The notes beneath the pieces were generated by a model, which had not been told where the DNA came from, did no database searches, and saw only the letters and a list, made by a program, of their open reading frames with translations. A stretch of DNA of 64,000 bases from Hydrogenophaga sp. (GTDB lineage: Bacteria; Pseudomonadota; Gammaproteobacteria; Burkholderiales; Burkholderiaceae_C). The stretch lies in assembly GCF_025699295.1 (NCBI RefSeq), contig NZ_JAILWB010000017.1, positions 1 through 64,000 of the forward strand, given 5' to 3'. Positions 36,851 through 46,989 of this stretch are shown here, one piece after another (the first letter of the stretch is position 1; every line of letters starts with the position of its first letter). Position numbers and translations under genes: made by a program.

Positions 36851-38557
36851 TCAATAGTTGTCGAGCACGGCGCCCTTGCTGGCGCTGGCCGCGTTGAAGG
36901 CGAACTTGGCCTGCACGCCGCGCGTGTAGCGCGGTGCAGGCGCCGTCCAGGCCGCGCGGCGCCGGGCGATCTCCGCCTCCGGCACATGGAGCTCCAGGAG
37001 CAGCTGGTGTGCGTCGATGGTGATGCTGTCACCTTCCTGCACGAAGGCGATCGTGCCGCCGGCTGCGGCCTCGGGGGCCACGTGGCCCACGACCATGCCC
37101 CAGGTGCCACCGCTGAAGCGGCCATCGGTGATCAGGCCCACGCTCTCGCCCAGGCCCGCGCCGATCAGGGCGCCGGTCGGTGCCAGCATTTCGGGCATGC
37201 CGGGGCCGCCCTTGGGGCCGAGGTAGCGCAGCACCATCACGTCGCCGGCCACGATCTTGCCGTCCAGGATGGCCTTGAGAGCCGACTGCTCGTCGTCGAA
37301 CACGCGCGCCGGGCCGGTGATGACCGGGTTCTTCAGGCCGGTGATCTTGGCGACCGCGCCCTCGGGCGAAAGGTTGCCCTTGAGGATGGCGAGGTGGCCC
37401 TGCGCATACATGGGCTTGTCGATCGGGCGGATCACGTCCTGGTCGGCGCGCGGTGTGTCGGGTACGTCCTTGAGCACCTCGGCGATTGTCTGGCCGGTGA
37501 TGGTGAGGCAGTCGCCGTGCAGCAGGCCGGCGTTGAGCAGCACCTTCATCACCTGTGGAATGCCGCCGGCCTGGTGCAGGTCGACCGCGAGGTACTTGCC
37601 CGACGGTTTGAGGTCGCAGAGCACCGGCGTGCGCTGGCGGATGCGCTCGAAGTCGTCGATCGACCACTCGACCCCGGCAGCGTGAGCGATGGCCAGGAAA
37701 TGCAGCACCGCATTGGTGGAGCCACCGGTTGCCATGATCACGGCCACGGCGTTCTCCAGCGCTTCCCGGGTGACGATGTCGCGCGGTTTGATGTCCTTCC
37801 TGATGGCTTCGATCAGCACCTTGGCCGATTCCCTGGCGGAGTTCTGCTTCTCGTCGTGCGGATTGGCCATGGTGGAGGAGTAGGGCAGCGACAGGCCCAG
37901 GGCCTCGAACGCGGAACTCATCGTGTTGGCCGTGTACATGCCGCCACACGAGCCGGTGCCCGGGATGGCGCGCATTTCGATCTCGCGCAGGTCCTCGTCA
38001 CTCAGATTGCCGGCGGCGTTCTGGCCCACGGCCTCGAACACGCTGACGATGTTCAGGTCCTGGCCCTTGTAGCGCCCTGGCAGGATGGTGCCACCGTACA
38101 CGTAAATGGCCGGCACGTTCGCGCGCAGCATGCCCATCATGCCGCCCGGCATGTTTTTGTCGCACCCGCCGACCACCACCACGCCGTCCATCCACTGGCC
38201 CTGTACGCAGGTTTCGATGCAGTCGGAGATGACTTCGCGGCTCACCAGCGAATACTTCATGCCTTCGGTGCCCATGGCCATGCCGTCGGAGATGGTGGGC
38301 GTGCCGAAGATCTGGGCGTTGCCGCCCGCTTCCTCGATGCCGGCCACCGCCGCGTCGGCGAGCTTTTGCAGGCCGCTGTTGCAGGGAGTGATGGTGCTGT
38401 GGCCGTTGGCCACCCCGACCATGGGCTTCTTGAAGTCGCTTTCCTCGTAGCCCATGGCGTAGTACATGGAGCGGTTGGGTGCGCGAGACTTGCCTTCGGT
38501 GATGTGGGCGCTGCGGCTGTTGATGGGCTTGATGGAGATGGTCTTGCTGTCTGCCAT
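36851..38557 (-). CDS. ilvD: Dihydroxy-acid dehydratase
   Basis: 568 residues from the ATG at 38557 ([20 protein letters not shown]). It is the third common step of valine, leucine and isoleucine synthesis (EC 4.2.1.9), with an Fe-S cluster probably held by cysteines in [17 protein letters not shown] and [14 protein letters not shown]. The C-terminal [22 protein letters not shown] is the family signature. The frame continues to 39640 opposite the LysR gene, but that part is not coding. Confidence 0.97.
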   Translation of the reverse strand: MADSKTISIKPINSRSAHITEGKSRAPNRSMYYAMGYEESDFKKPMVGVANGHSTITPCNSGLQKLADAAVAGIEEAGGNAQIFGTPTISDGMAMGTEGMKYSLVSREVISDCIETCVQGQWMDGVVVVGGCDKNMPGGMMGMLRANVPAIYVYGGTILPGRYKGQDLNIVSVFEAVGQNAAGNLSDEDLREIEMRAIPGTGSCGGMYTANTMSSAFEALGLSLPYSSTMANPHDEKQNSARESAKVLIEAIRKDIKPRDIVTREALENAVAVIMATGGSTNAVLHFLAIAHAAGVEWSIDDFERIRQRTPVLCDLKPSGKYLAVDLHQAGGIPQVMKVLLNAGLLHGDCLTITGQTIAEVLKDVPDTPRADQDVIRPIDKPMYAQGHLAILKGNLSPEGAVAKITGLKNPVITGPARVFDDEQSALKAILDGKIVAGDVMVLRYLGPKGGPGMPEMLAPTGALIGAGLGESVGLITDGRFSGGTWGMVVGHVAPEAAAGGTIAFVQEGDSITIDAHQLLLELHVPEAEIARRRAAWTAPAPRYTRGVQAKFAFNAASASKGAVLDNY

Positions 38558-38673
38558 GGCATGTCTCTTCGTGGGGGAGGGTAGGGTGGCTGAGGGGTGC
38601 GCGCCACGGGGCGTCTGGCGCGAGTATGCGTCAGTCGTCGGCCTCTTTCCAATTGCTTTGAAGGTCTCCATTA

Positions 38674-38688
38674 ATATGTTCAACATAT
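38674..38688. promoter_or_regulatory. LysR-type T-N11-A palindrome ATATGTT-C-AACATAT
   Basis: A symmetrical 15-mer containing TATGTTCAACATA, the T-N11-A core of LysR-type binding sites. It overlaps the first two bases of the divergent LysR gene's ATG at 38687 and is about 120 bp from the ilvD start. It suits autorepression plus control of ilvD. Confidence 0.65.
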
Positions 38689-39613
38689 GAGTGAGGCAAA
38701 AAATCCGCTGCGTATCGAATTGAGACAATGGCGGCAATTCGTGGTCCTGGCTGAAGAACTGCACTTCGGGCGCGCCGCCGCGCGCCTGCACATGACGCAA
38801 CCACCGCTCACGCAGGCGATTGCCGGGCTGGAGCAGACGCTGGGCGTGCGCCTGTTCGACCGCACCCGGCGCAGCGTGGCGCTGGCGCCGGCGGCGGCAG
38901 CGCTGCTGCCCGAGGTGCGCGAGCTGCTGGTGCGGGCCCAGGGGCTGCCCGCGCTGGCGCGCGCCGCTGCCGCCGGTGAAATGGGGCGCCTGCGGCTGGC
39001 GTTCGTGTCCACCGTGGGGTTCGAGCTGCTGCCACGATGGGTGCGCGCGTTTCGCCAGCGCTGGCCGCAGATCGCGCTGGAGCTGATCGAAGCCACTGGG
39101 GACGTGCAGCTGGAGATGCTGGCGCGCGGGGAGGCGGACGCGGGCATGGTGCTGCATTCCCCGGGGCTCCAGGCGCCGGGCCTGGCCAGCGCGCGCATTG
39201 CCAGCGAGCCGCTGGTGGTGGCCCTGCCGGAATCGCATCCGCTCGCGGCGCACGACCACCCGGGGCTGGCTGCCCTGCTGGCCGAACCGCTGGTGATCTT
39301 CCCGCGGCGCATCCTGCCGACGCTGCACGACGCCATCTTCGCTCTGTACCACGGGTCCGACCGCGCGCCGCAGGTAGCGCAGGAAGCGATCCAGATGCAG
39401 ACCATCGTCAACCTGGTGTCGGCCGGTCTGGGGCTTGCCTGGGTGCCGCAGAGCGTGCGGCAGTTCCAGCGCCCAGGCGTGGTGTACCGGAGTGTGCGGC
39501 CCCCACGTGGGCGTGCCATGCCCGCCTGCGAAACCAGCCTGGTCTGGCGCGCCGATGCGATGAGCCCGACATTGGCGCACTTTGTCGACTTCGCGTTGGC
39601 GCGGGCCTCGTGA
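38687..39613 (+). CDS. LysR-family transcriptional regulator, divergent from ilvD
   Basis: 308 residues. The helix-turn-helix is near residues 26-50 ([20 protein letters not shown]), a variant common in the CatR/BenM branch, followed by the LysR effector-binding domain. It is divergent from ilvD with 129 bp between starts and a T-N11-A palindrome at its own start codon, so control of ilvD and itself is plausible. The ligand is not known. Confidence 0.92.
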   Translation: MSEAKNPLRIELRQWRQFVVLAEELHFGRAAARLHMTQPPLTQAIAGLEQTLGVRLFDRTRRSVALAPAAAALLPEVRELLVRAQGLPALARAAAAGEMGRLRLAFVSTVGFELLPRWVRAFRQRWPQIALELIEATGDVQLEMLARGEADAGMVLHSPGLQAPGLASARIASEPLVVALPESHPLAAHDHPGLAALLAEPLVIFPRRILPTLHDAIFALYHGSDRAPQVAQEAIQMQTIVNLVSAGLGLAWVPQSVRQFQRPGVVYRSVRPPRGRAMPACETSLVWRADAMSPTLAHFVDFALARAS

Positions 39614-39638
39614 ATTCGCCCCTGCCACAATAGCCGCC

Positions 39639-40448
39639 ATGCTTCAACATCCCCAGATCGACCCTGTCGCCCTGCAGATCGGCCCCTTGGCGATTCACTG
39701 GTACGGCCTGACCTATCTGCTGGCCTTCGGCCTGTTCATGCTGCTGGCCAACGCGCGCTTGCGCCATCAGCCATTCGCCGGTGTGACCCAGCCGCCCTGG
39801 ACGCGCCGTGATGTGGAAGACATCCTCTTTCTCGGTGTGCTCGGTGTGGTGGCGGGCGGGCGCGTCGGTTATTGCCTGTTCTACAAGCCCGCGTACTACC
39901 TCGCCCACCCGCTGGAGATTTTTGCGGTCTGGCAGGGGGGCATGAGCTTTCACGGCGGACTGCTGGGCGTGATGCTGGCGATGGTGTGGTACGCGCGCAG
40001 CCGTCAACGACCCTTCATGCAGGTGATGGATTTTGTCGCACCGTGCGTGCCCACCGGTCTGGCGGCCGGGCGCCTTGGCAACTTCATCAACGGCGAACTC
40101 TGGGGCCGCGTGGCAGATCCGTCCCTGCCCTGGGGCATGGTGTTCCGCGGCGCCGGCGACCTGCCGCGCCACCCCTCGCAGGCCTACCAGTTCCTGCTCG
40201 AAGGTCTGCTGCTGTTCGTGCTGCTGTGGTTCTACGCCCGCAAGGAGCGCGCGCGCGGGCAGGTCTCGGCCGTGTTCCTGTTCGGCTACGGCGTGTTCCG
40301 CTTCATCGCCGAGTTCTTCCGCGAACCCGACGCCCACCTGGGTCTGCTCTCGCTGGGCATGAGCATGGGCCAGTGGCTCTGTGTCCCCATGATCCTGGGT
40401 GGTGCCGGCCTGTGGTGGTGGTTCGGGCGGCGCGCGCCCATCGCCTGA
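39639..40448 (+). CDS. lgt: Prolipoprotein diacylglyceryl transferase
   Basis: 269 residues from the ATG at 39639. It is an inner-membrane enzyme that adds diacylglycerol to the lipobox cysteine of prolipoproteins (EC 2.5.1.145). The Lgt signature [14 protein letters not shown] and the active-site region [11 protein letters not shown] are present, with about seven membrane helices. It starts 25 bp after the LysR gene. Confidence 0.97.
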   Translation: MLQHPQIDPVALQIGPLAIHWYGLTYLLAFGLFMLLANARLRHQPFAGVTQPPWTRRDVEDILFLGVLGVVAGGRVGYCLFYKPAYYLAHPLEIFAVWQGGMSFHGGLLGVMLAMVWYARSRQRPFMQVMDFVAPCVPTGLAAGRLGNFINGELWGRVADPSLPWGMVFRGAGDLPRHPSQAYQFLLEGLLLFVLLWFYARKERARGQVSAVFLFGYGVFRFIAEFFREPDAHLGLLSLGMSMGQWLCVPMILGGAGLWWWFGRRAPIA

Positions 40449-40501
40449 ACACCGCAGGGTAAACACCGGGACTGTCCGTCGATTGAGGGTTTAAAATTTC
40501 C

Positions 40502-40521
40502 TGTAATTACGGATGATTACA
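40502..40521 (+). promoter_or_regulatory. GntR-type operator TGTAAT-N8-ATTACA
   Basis: A symmetrical pair of 6-bp arms with an 8-bp spacer that ends one base before the GntR-family start codon at 40523. The position implies autorepression and control of the following malonate genes. AT-rich TTTAAAATTT just upstream may hold the promoter. Confidence 0.6.
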
Positions 40522-40522
40522 G

Positions 40523-41191
40523 ATGCGCCTGGTGCTCAATTCCCTGCACGACGAAGTGGCCGCGAAGCTGCGCGAGCGCATCTTTGCCGGTGAACTGCTG
40601 CCCGGCAGCTTTCTGGACGAACCCGCGCTGTGCGCCGAGCTGTCCATTTCCCGCACGCCGTTGCGCGAGGCGCTCAAGGTGCTCGCCGCCGAGGGCTTGC
40701 TGCGCCACGAACCGCGTCGTGGCTGCTTTGTGAGCGAGATCACCGAGCGCGACCTCGATGAGATCTTCCCAGTGATCACCCTGCTGGAGGGGCGCTGCGC
40801 GTTCGAGGCCGCCACCCATGCGACCGATGCCGACCTGGTGGCCCTGGAAGCCCTGCACGAGCGGCTCAACCGGTTCGCGAAATCGCGGCGCATCAACGAG
40901 TACTACGAGGCCAATCACGCGATCCACGAAGCCATCATCCTCCTGGCCGACAACCGCTGGCTGGCGCAGGTGATCGGCGACTTGCGCAAGATTGTGCGGC
41001 TCGCGCGCTTGCAGCAACTGCATGCGCCCGGCCGCCTGGAGCAAAGCCTGTCCGAGCACATGGCCGTGTTCGCGGCGCTCAAGGCGCGCGACGCGGAGGG
41101 CGCCGAGGCTGCCATGCGCACCCATCTGACACGCCAGCGCGTGGCGCTGCGCGAACTGGCCCGCAGCCAGACGTCGAGGTTGTCGGCATGA
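40523..41191 (+). CDS. GntR-family (FCD domain) regulator of malonate genes
   Basis: 222 residues. The N-terminal GntR winged helix (LHDEVAAKLRERIFAGELLP ... ISRTPLREALKVLAAEGLL) covers residues 8-70, and a C-terminal FCD all-helical ligand domain follows. It lies 46 bp upstream of malonyl-CoA decarboxylase in the same direction, as MatR/MdcY-type regulators do. Malonate or malonyl-CoA would be the natural effector (inference). Confidence 0.9.
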   Translation: MRLVLNSLHDEVAAKLRERIFAGELLPGSFLDEPALCAELSISRTPLREALKVLAAEGLLRHEPRRGCFVSEITERDLDEIFPVITLLEGRCAFEAATHATDADLVALEALHERLNRFAKSRRINEYYEANHAIHEAIILLADNRWLAQVIGDLRKIVRLARLQQLHAPGRLEQSLSEHMAVFAALKARDAEGAEAAMRTHLTRQRVALRELARSQTSRLSA

Positions 41192-41237
41192 AGGTTGCAA
41201 CCACCGAGGTCGCGATGTGCGCAAAGGAGCTCCCTCA

Positions 41238-42569
41238 ATGACACCACCCGATTGGCTTGCCCATGGCGTGTCCCTGCTGCGCCCCGGCGCGAAGGCGGCT
41301 GGCCCCCGTTCCACGATGGAGAGACTCAAGGCGACCCTGCGTCACGACGAGGAGGCGATGTCCCCGCGCATGCTGCGCCAGTCGCTCAAGGAGCTCCAGG
41401 CCATCGTCGACCCCCTGGTGAGCGAGGTCGAGGGCGGACGCCGTGCGCAGGCCATGATGGACTGGTACGCCGGCGCAACGCCCCCGCACCGGCGCGACCT
41501 GTGGCTGCTCATGAGCGAGCGCTTCGTGGCCGATCCGCAGCAGGTGAAGAAGGCGCAGTCCCAGTTCGCCGCTGCGGTGGGCACGCCCGACGAGGCCGCG
41601 GCCGAGGTGCTGTACCGCCGCGCCACCGTCTCGCCGCGGCGCCGTCTGCTGCAGCGCTTCAGCGCCAACTCCGATGGCGTGCGCTTCCTGGTGGACATGC
41701 GCGCCGAGTTCCAGCCGCAGCTCAAGACCGACAAGCGCCTGCTCGCGCTCGACGTGGAGATGGAGTACATGTTCTCCACCTGGTTCGACGTGGGCTTTCT
41801 GGAACTGCAGCGAATCACCTGGGACTCGCCAGCCTCGCTGGTGGAAAAACTCATCAAGTACGAGGCAGTGCACGACATCCGCAGCTGGTCGGACGTGAAG
41901 AACCGGCTCGACAGCGATCGGCGCTGCTATGGCTTCTTTCATCCGCGTCTGCCGCAGGAACCCCTGATCTTCGTGGAGGTGGCGTTGATGAACCAGATCG
42001 CCACCAGCATCACGCCACTGCTGGACGAGTCGGCCGCGCCGGCCGACCTGGACAAGGCCACGACGGCCATCTTCTACTCAATCAGCAACACCCAGACCGG
42101 GCTCAAGGGCGTGAGTTTCGGGGACTCGCTCATCAAGAACGTGGTGGAGACGCTCAAGCAGGAGTTTCCGCGCCTCAAGACCTTTGCCACGCTCTCGCCC
42201 ATTCCCGGCCTGCGCACCTGGCTCTCGAAGAATGCGCCGGCCGAGTTGCTCAAGGCCTGGGAGCGCGCCGAGGACTTGCCCGAGGGAGCGCCCGAGCGCC
42301 GCGCGCTCATGGGTTGGGCCGCGCGCTACCTGGGTGACGAGCTCAAGGACGGCAAGCCGCTGGATCCGGTGGCGCGTTTTCACCTCGGCAACGGCGCGTG
42401 CGTGGAGCGCCTGAACTGGGCCGCCGATCCGTCGGCCAAGGGGGCGCGGCAATCGTTCGGCATGATGGTGAACTACCTCTATGATCTCAAGCGGCTGGAC
42501 AAGCACCGCGCCCTGCTGGCTCAGGGAAAAGTCCCGATAGCCAAGGCCGTCAGGGAGCTCTATCTTTGA
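41238..42569 (+). CDS. matA: Malonyl-CoA decarboxylase
   Basis: 443 residues from the ATG at 41238, preceded by AAAGGAG. It converts malonyl-CoA to acetyl-CoA and CO2 (EC 4.1.1.9). The GNAT-like catalytic domain has the conserved active-site region FATLSPIPGLRTWL, with His/Ser residues in FHLGNGACVERLNWAAD, and a helical N-terminal domain. Together with the malonyl-CoA synthetase downstream it gives a MatAB route from malonate to acetyl-CoA. Confidence 0.95.
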   Translation: MTPPDWLAHGVSLLRPGAKAAGPRSTMERLKATLRHDEEAMSPRMLRQSLKELQAIVDPLVSEVEGGRRAQAMMDWYAGATPPHRRDLWLLMSERFVADPQQVKKAQSQFAAAVGTPDEAAAEVLYRRATVSPRRRLLQRFSANSDGVRFLVDMRAEFQPQLKTDKRLLALDVEMEYMFSTWFDVGFLELQRITWDSPASLVEKLIKYEAVHDIRSWSDVKNRLDSDRRCYGFFHPRLPQEPLIFVEVALMNQIATSITPLLDESAAPADLDKATTAIFYSISNTQTGLKGVSFGDSLIKNVVETLKQEFPRLKTFATLSPIPGLRTWLSKNAPAELLKAWERAEDLPEGAPERRALMGWAARYLGDELKDGKPLDPVARFHLGNGACVERLNWAADPSAKGARQSFGMMVNYLYDLKRLDKHRALLAQGKVPIAKAVRELYL

Positions 42570-42628
42570 ACCCGTTCATGCCGTTCCCGGAGACCTTCGC
42601 TTGACCGAGACTTCCGTCGTCCTCCTGC

Positions 42629-43444
42629 ATGGCTGTCGCTCAGGCGCGGCCGGCGCCATGCAGGCCTGATTGCGGCATGCCGGGCCAGGTAGGACTCACC
42701 ATCGATGGCGCGCTGGCGCGCGTGAGCCTGTGCCATCCGGGCAAGTTCAACGCCATGTCGCGCGCGATGTGGCTCGAACTCCGGGCCATCTTTCTGGCGT
42801 TGCAGGCGCGCGAGGATCTGCGCTGCGTGATCGTGGCCGGCGACGCGGGTCATTTCTGCGCCGGCGGCGACATCTCCGAATACCCTGCCTTTCGTTTCGA
42901 GGAGGCCGCGCTGCGCGATTTCCACGAAACCGACGTCTGGGGCGGTCTGGGTGCGATGCTGGCATGCGACCTGCCCGTCGTTGCGCAGATCGAAGGCAAC
43001 TGCCTGGGCGCGGGTCTGGAAATCGCCAGCTGCTGCGACATCCGCGTGGCCGGTGAAGGCGCGCGCTTCGGTGCACCGATCGCGCGGCTGGGCTTCCCGA
43101 TGGCACCACGCGAGGCGCAGCTCGTCGCACGAGAGGCGGGCGCGGCCACTGCGCGCGAGGTGCTGCTGGAGGCGGCGGTGCTGGGCGCGCAGGAGATGAA
43201 AGCACGCGGCTTCCTGCATGCCGTGCTGCCCGACGCCGGGGTGGCCGCCGACGCGCTGGTGCGCGCGCAGCGCATCGTGGCGCTGGCCCCGCGTGCCGCG
43301 CGCCTGAACAAGCAGACCCTGCGGGCCTTGTCCACGGGGGTGTCCATCGAATCCGTCGTGGATCGCGCGTACCACTACGCCGACCATGCCGAGCACCGCG
43401 AGGGGGTCGAAGCATTCGTGGCCCGGCGTCGCCCCGCATTCTGA
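42629..43444 (+). CDS. Enoyl-CoA hydratase/isomerase family protein
   Basis: Crotonase-fold protein of 271 residues from ATG 42629, or 255 from ATG 42677 (MPGQVGLTIDGALARV), where the conserved fold begins. Neither has a strong ribosome site, so the start is uncertain. Oxyanion-hole segments are HFCAGGDISE and GNCLGAGLEIAS. The usual hydratase glutamates are not both obvious, so the reaction (hydration, isomerisation or thioester hydrolysis) is open. Its place between malonyl-CoA decarboxylase and synthetase suggests a CoA-ester role in malonate use. Confidence 0.85.
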   Translation: MAVAQARPAPCRPDCGMPGQVGLTIDGALARVSLCHPGKFNAMSRAMWLELRAIFLALQAREDLRCVIVAGDAGHFCAGGDISEYPAFRFEEAALRDFHETDVWGGLGAMLACDLPVVAQIEGNCLGAGLEIASCCDIRVAGEGARFGAPIARLGFPMAPREAQLVAREAGAATAREVLLEAAVLGAQEMKARGFLHAVLPDAGVAADALVRAQRIVALAPRAARLNKQTLRALSTGVSIESVVDRAYHYADHAEHREGVEAFVARRRPAF

Positions 43445-43469
43445 ATTCCTGTCCCGTACAAGAACCACC

Positions 43470-45029
43470 ATGAACAACCACAACCTGTATGCCGCCCTGC
43501 GCGCGGCCTTTCCCGTTGATTTCGATGCCACCGCCGTGGAAACCGTGGGCGGCGCCCACGGTGGCCTGCGCTACTCCTGGCGCGACCTGGATCGCGCCAG
43601 CGCCATGCTGGCCAACCTGCTGGGCTCGCTCGCGCTGCCGGCTGGCTCGCGCATCGCGGTGCAGGTGGAGAAGTCGGTCGAGGCGCTGATGCTGTATCTC
43701 GCCGTGCTGCGCGCGGGCCATGTGTTCCTGCCGCTCAATACGGCCTACCAGTCGGGCGAGATCGAGTACTTCGTGGGCAACGCCGAACCGGCCGTGGTGG
43801 TCTGCAGTCCCGCCAACTTCGGCTGGGTGTCGAAGATCGCGTTCAAGGCCGGCACGCGCCACGTGTTCACGCTCGGCGAGGACCGCAGCGGCAGCCTGCT
43901 TGATCGCGCCGCGCACCACAGCGACGTGCACACGCCGGTGCAGAGCCGGGCCGATGACCTCGGCGTGATCATCTACACCAGCGGCACCACCGGGCGCAGC
44001 AAGGGGGCGATGCTCTCGCACGGCAACATGCTGAGCAACGCGCAGGTGCTCAGGGCGTACTGGGGCTGGAAGCCCGATGACGTACTGATCCACGCGCTGC
44101 CGATCTTTCACGTGCATGGGCTTTTCGTGGCCATCCACGGCGCCCTGATCAATGGCAGCCCCATGCTCTGGCTCAACAAGTTCGAGCCGCGCGCCGTGGT
44201 GGAACTGCTGCCGCGCGCGACCGTGTTCATGGGCGTGCCGACGCTGTACACCCGCCTGCTTGCCGAGCCAGACCTGACGAAGCAGCAGGCGGCGCACATG
44301 CGGCTGTTCGTCTCGGGCTCGGCGCCCCTGCTGATCGAGACCTTCGACGAATGGCAGGCGCGCACCGGCCACACCATCCTGGAGCGCTACGGCATGAGCG
44401 AGACGGTGATGATCACTTCCAACCCCTACGCGCCCGATGCGCGCCACGGCGCACAGGGCGAGCGGCGTGGCGGCACAGTCGGATTTCCCCTGCCGGGCAA
44501 CGAGCTGCGGGTCGTCGACGACGCCAACCGGCCGGTACCCGTGGGCGAGATCGGTGCCATACAGGTCCGTGGCCCCAACGTGTTCAAGGGCTACTGGCGC
44601 ATGCCCGAGAAGACGGCCGAAGAGTTCACCGCGGACGGCTTCTTCAAGACCGGCGACGTGGGCCGCGTCGACGAGCGCGGCTATGTGAGCATCGTCGGCC
44701 GCAGCAAGGATCTCATCATCTCCGGGGGCTACAACGTCTACCCGGCGGAGATCGAGAGCTGCATCAACGAGATGCCCGGCGTGGCCGAGAGCGCGGTGGT
44801 GGGCGTGCCGCACCCGGACTTCGGCGAGGTGGGGGTGGCGGTGCTCACCGTCCGGCCCGGCGCGGTTGTGGACCCTGAGCAGGTGCTCGCGGCCCTGAAG
44901 GCACGGCTGGCGAATTTCAAGATCCCCAAGCGCTGCGTGGTGGTGCCCGAGCTGCCACGCAACACCATGGGCAAGGTGCAGAAGAACCTGCTGCGCAACG
45001 ATTACGCGGGCTTGTTCAAGGCCGCCTGA
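43470..45029 (+). CDS. matB: Malonyl-CoA synthetase (acyl-CoA synthetase family)
   Basis: 519 residues from the ATG at 43470. An ANL adenylating enzyme: ATP loop YTSGTTGRSKGAMLSHG, motif YGMSETVM, hinge GRSKDLIISGGYNVYPAEIE and catalytic lysine in NTMGKVQKN. Size and sequence fit MatB, which makes malonyl-CoA from malonate, CoA and ATP. Its last 28 bp overlap the convergent MATE gene. A related dicarboxylate such as methylmalonate could also be used. Confidence 0.92.
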   Translation: MNNHNLYAALRAAFPVDFDATAVETVGGAHGGLRYSWRDLDRASAMLANLLGSLALPAGSRIAVQVEKSVEALMLYLAVLRAGHVFLPLNTAYQSGEIEYFVGNAEPAVVVCSPANFGWVSKIAFKAGTRHVFTLGEDRSGSLLDRAAHHSDVHTPVQSRADDLGVIIYTSGTTGRSKGAMLSHGNMLSNAQVLRAYWGWKPDDVLIHALPIFHVHGLFVAIHGALINGSPMLWLNKFEPRAVVELLPRATVFMGVPTLYTRLLAEPDLTKQQAAHMRLFVSGSAPLLIETFDEWQARTGHTILERYGMSETVMITSNPYAPDARHGAQGERRGGTVGFPLPGNELRVVDDANRPVPVGEIGAIQVRGPNVFKGYWRMPEKTAEEFTADGFFKTGDVGRVDERGYVSIVGRSKDLIISGGYNVYPAEIESCINEMPGVAESAVVGVPHPDFGEVGVAVLTVRPGAVVDPEQVLAALKARLANFKIPKRCVVVPELPRNTMGKVQKNLLRNDYAGLFKAA

Positions 45030-46375
45030 ATCTCCAGCCTGCGCAGCACGCGAAAGCACAGCAGCGTGCCCGTCACGCCGAACAGCACCACGCCGAGTCC
45101 GTAGCCGGCCAGCACGCCACGCGCACCGAACCACTGCGCGCCCAGCCAGATGAAGGGCACGACGCCCAGGGTGGAGCGGCCCCAGTTCAGCGCGGTCGAG
45201 TAGAACGCGAAACCCAGGTTGTTGAACGCCGCGTTGGCCACGAACAGCGCGCCGTTGAACATGAAGCTGCCGGCCACGAAGACGCAGAAGAACACGATCA
45301 GCTGGCGCGCTTCGCCCGTTGCCCCGAAGGCGTCGGCGATCTGGCCGCTGCCCAGCGCCAGCAGCAACCACACCACCAGCACGTAGATCAGCACCACCTT
45401 GAGGCTGTCGCGCACGGCCGTGCGCAGGCGGTCGTGGCGCAGCGCACCCAGGTTCTGGCCAAGGATCGGCCCGATCGAGCCGGAAAGTGCGAACAGGGCC
45501 ACGAAGGCCACCGGGATCAGGCGCACGATCACGGCCCAGCCTGCCACGGCGTTGTCGCCGAAGGGCGCCACTGCCGCCGTGACGAAGGCATTGCCCACCG
45601 GCGTGGCGACCTGCGTGAGAACAGCCGGGAAGCCGATCGCGAGGAACGGCCCCAGCGTCTGCCGCAACACCTGAGGCGAGGGGCGGGCATACAGTCCGTG
45701 AACGCGCAGCAGCGCGTGCAGGCCGATCAGCATCATGGCGCCGCGAGTGACCAGTGTGGCGACCGCTGCACCGTCCAGCCCCCAGCCCAGGCCGAAGATC
45801 AGGATCGGATCGAGCACGGAGGCCACTGCACCCGCACCCAGCGTGACCCACATGGCGCGTCGCGCATCGCCCAGCGAACGCAGCAACGCGCCCAGGCACA
45901 TGCCCATGCCCAGCAGCGGCGCGGAGGGCAGCACGATGTGCATGAAACGCAGGGCCAGGACGGCGGTTTCGCCGCTGGCACCCAGCAGCGCAAGCAGCGA
46001 TCGCAGCCAGGGCAGGGCCAGCAAGGCCGCCAGCGTCATGGTCAACGCCATCAGGACCAGCGAGGCGCCGGCCAGCGCCCGGGCGTGTTCGCGGTCACCG
46101 CGGCCCAGGGCGCGCGAGGTGAGGGCCGTGACCGCGATCGAAAGACCAATGGACAGCGAGGTGATGAAAAACAGCAGCGTGCCCGCATAGCCCACGGCGG
46201 CGGCCAGCTCTTTCTGGCCGAGCAGCGAGATGTAGAAGAGGTTGAGCATGTCCACGAAGAACACCGCCACCAGGCCCACCGAGCCCGTGGCCGTCATGGT
46301 GATGACGTGGCGCAGCGTGGAGCCGGTGACGAAGGTACCGGTGGAGGGCGAGGGTGGGCGTGGATCGTTGGGCAT
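45002..46375 (-). CDS. MATE-family efflux transporter
   Basis: 457 residues with about 12 membrane helices in two similar halves, each with MatE-type features (FVDMLNLFYISLLGQKELAA near residue 40, and IGFPAVLTQVATPVGNAFVT in the second half). It would export cationic drugs or metabolites with a Na+ or H+ gradient. It is convergent with matB, with a 28-bp coding overlap. Confidence 0.93.
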   Translation of the reverse strand: MPNDPRPPSPSTGTFVTGSTLRHVITMTATGSVGLVAVFFVDMLNLFYISLLGQKELAAAVGYAGTLLFFITSLSIGLSIAVTALTSRALGRGDREHARALAGASLVLMALTMTLAALLALPWLRSLLALLGASGETAVLALRFMHIVLPSAPLLGMGMCLGALLRSLGDARRAMWVTLGAGAVASVLDPILIFGLGWGLDGAAVATLVTRGAMMLIGLHALLRVHGLYARPSPQVLRQTLGPFLAIGFPAVLTQVATPVGNAFVTAAVAPFGDNAVAGWAVIVRLIPVAFVALFALSGSIGPILGQNLGALRHDRLRTAVRDSLKVVLIYVLVVWLLLALGSGQIADAFGATGEARQLIVFFCVFVAGSFMFNGALFVANAAFNNLGFAFYSTALNWGRSTLGVVPFIWLGAQWFGARGVLAGYGLGVVLFGVTGTLLCFRVLRRLEIQAALNKPA

Positions 46376-46435
46376 GGGCGGGCGACAGGCCCGCGCACTC
46401 TACCCTGTCTGCCCGGCGCGTGCCGACGCAGGACT

Positions 46436-46879
46436 TCAGCGCAGCACGAGCACGGGAATGTGCGAGTGCGTCAGTACCTGCTGGGTTTCGCTGCCCAGCA
46501 GCAGCCGCTTGATACCGCGCCGCCCGTGCGAGGCCATGACGATCAGGTCGCACTTGTTGCGTTTGGCCGCGGCGATGATGGCCTCGGCAATCAGGTCGGA
46601 CTTCACCGTGACCGGCTTGACCTTGACTTCCCGCAGTTGTCCGGCCGACTTGACCGCGTTGACAGCGTCCATGGCCTCGGAGTGCCACTGCTTTTCGATG
46701 CGGGCGATTTCGGCCGCCGCCAGCGCCATGCCGCCTTCGAAATAGGTCTGGGGATAACGCGGTATCACCTTGAGCGCGACCACTTCGGCGCCCGTGAGGT
46801 CGGCCAGATTGAGGCCGTGCTCCACAGCCTGCTGGGAGAGCTTGGAGCCATCGGTGGCCACCAGAATGCGCTTGTACAT
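46436..46879 (-). CDS. Universal stress protein, UspA family
   Basis: 147 residues. The ATP-binding pattern G-2X-G-9X-G(S/T) appears as GRRGIKRLLLGSET near the C-terminus, with IVMASHGRRG before it. AAGGAG lies upstream of the ATG. An ANR/FNR box centred about 69 bp before the start, with TACCCT at the -10 position on this strand, indicates induction under low oxygen, as known for many Usp genes near cbb3 clusters. Confidence 0.95.
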   Translation of the reverse strand: MYKRILVATDGSKLSQQAVEHGLNLADLTGAEVVALKVIPRYPQTYFEGGMALAAAEIARIEKQWHSEAMDAVNAVKSAGQLREVKVKPVTVKSDLIAEAIIAAAKRNKCDLIVMASHGRRGIKRLLLGSETQQVLTHSHIPVLVLR

Positions 46880-46941
46880 GTGGTTTTCTCCTTGTTTCGT
46901 TGGCGTGAGCCCTCAGGGTAGCAAATCCCGTCCTTTGGTGC

Positions 46942-46955
46942 TTGATCTGCATCAA
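46942..46955. promoter_or_regulatory. ANR/FNR box TTGATCTGCATCAA between uspA and ccoI
   Basis: Perfect TTGAT-N4-ATCAA. Reading minus, a TACCCT hexamer (46920-46915) would give a start near 46908, 41 bp from the box centre: a class II FNR promoter for uspA. Reading plus, the same spacing falls on the ccoI ATG, so any effect on ccoI would need another geometry. Confidence 0.85.
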
Positions 46956-46989
46956 GGGCTTGAAACACGATATGACGTAGCCTCCGTGC

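Noticed and set aside
42747..45899. 1050-codon open frame on the minus strand opposite matB and neighbours
   Set aside because: Composition is a mirror of the plus-strand genes, and it runs through the MATE gene in the wrong frame. No motif supports it.
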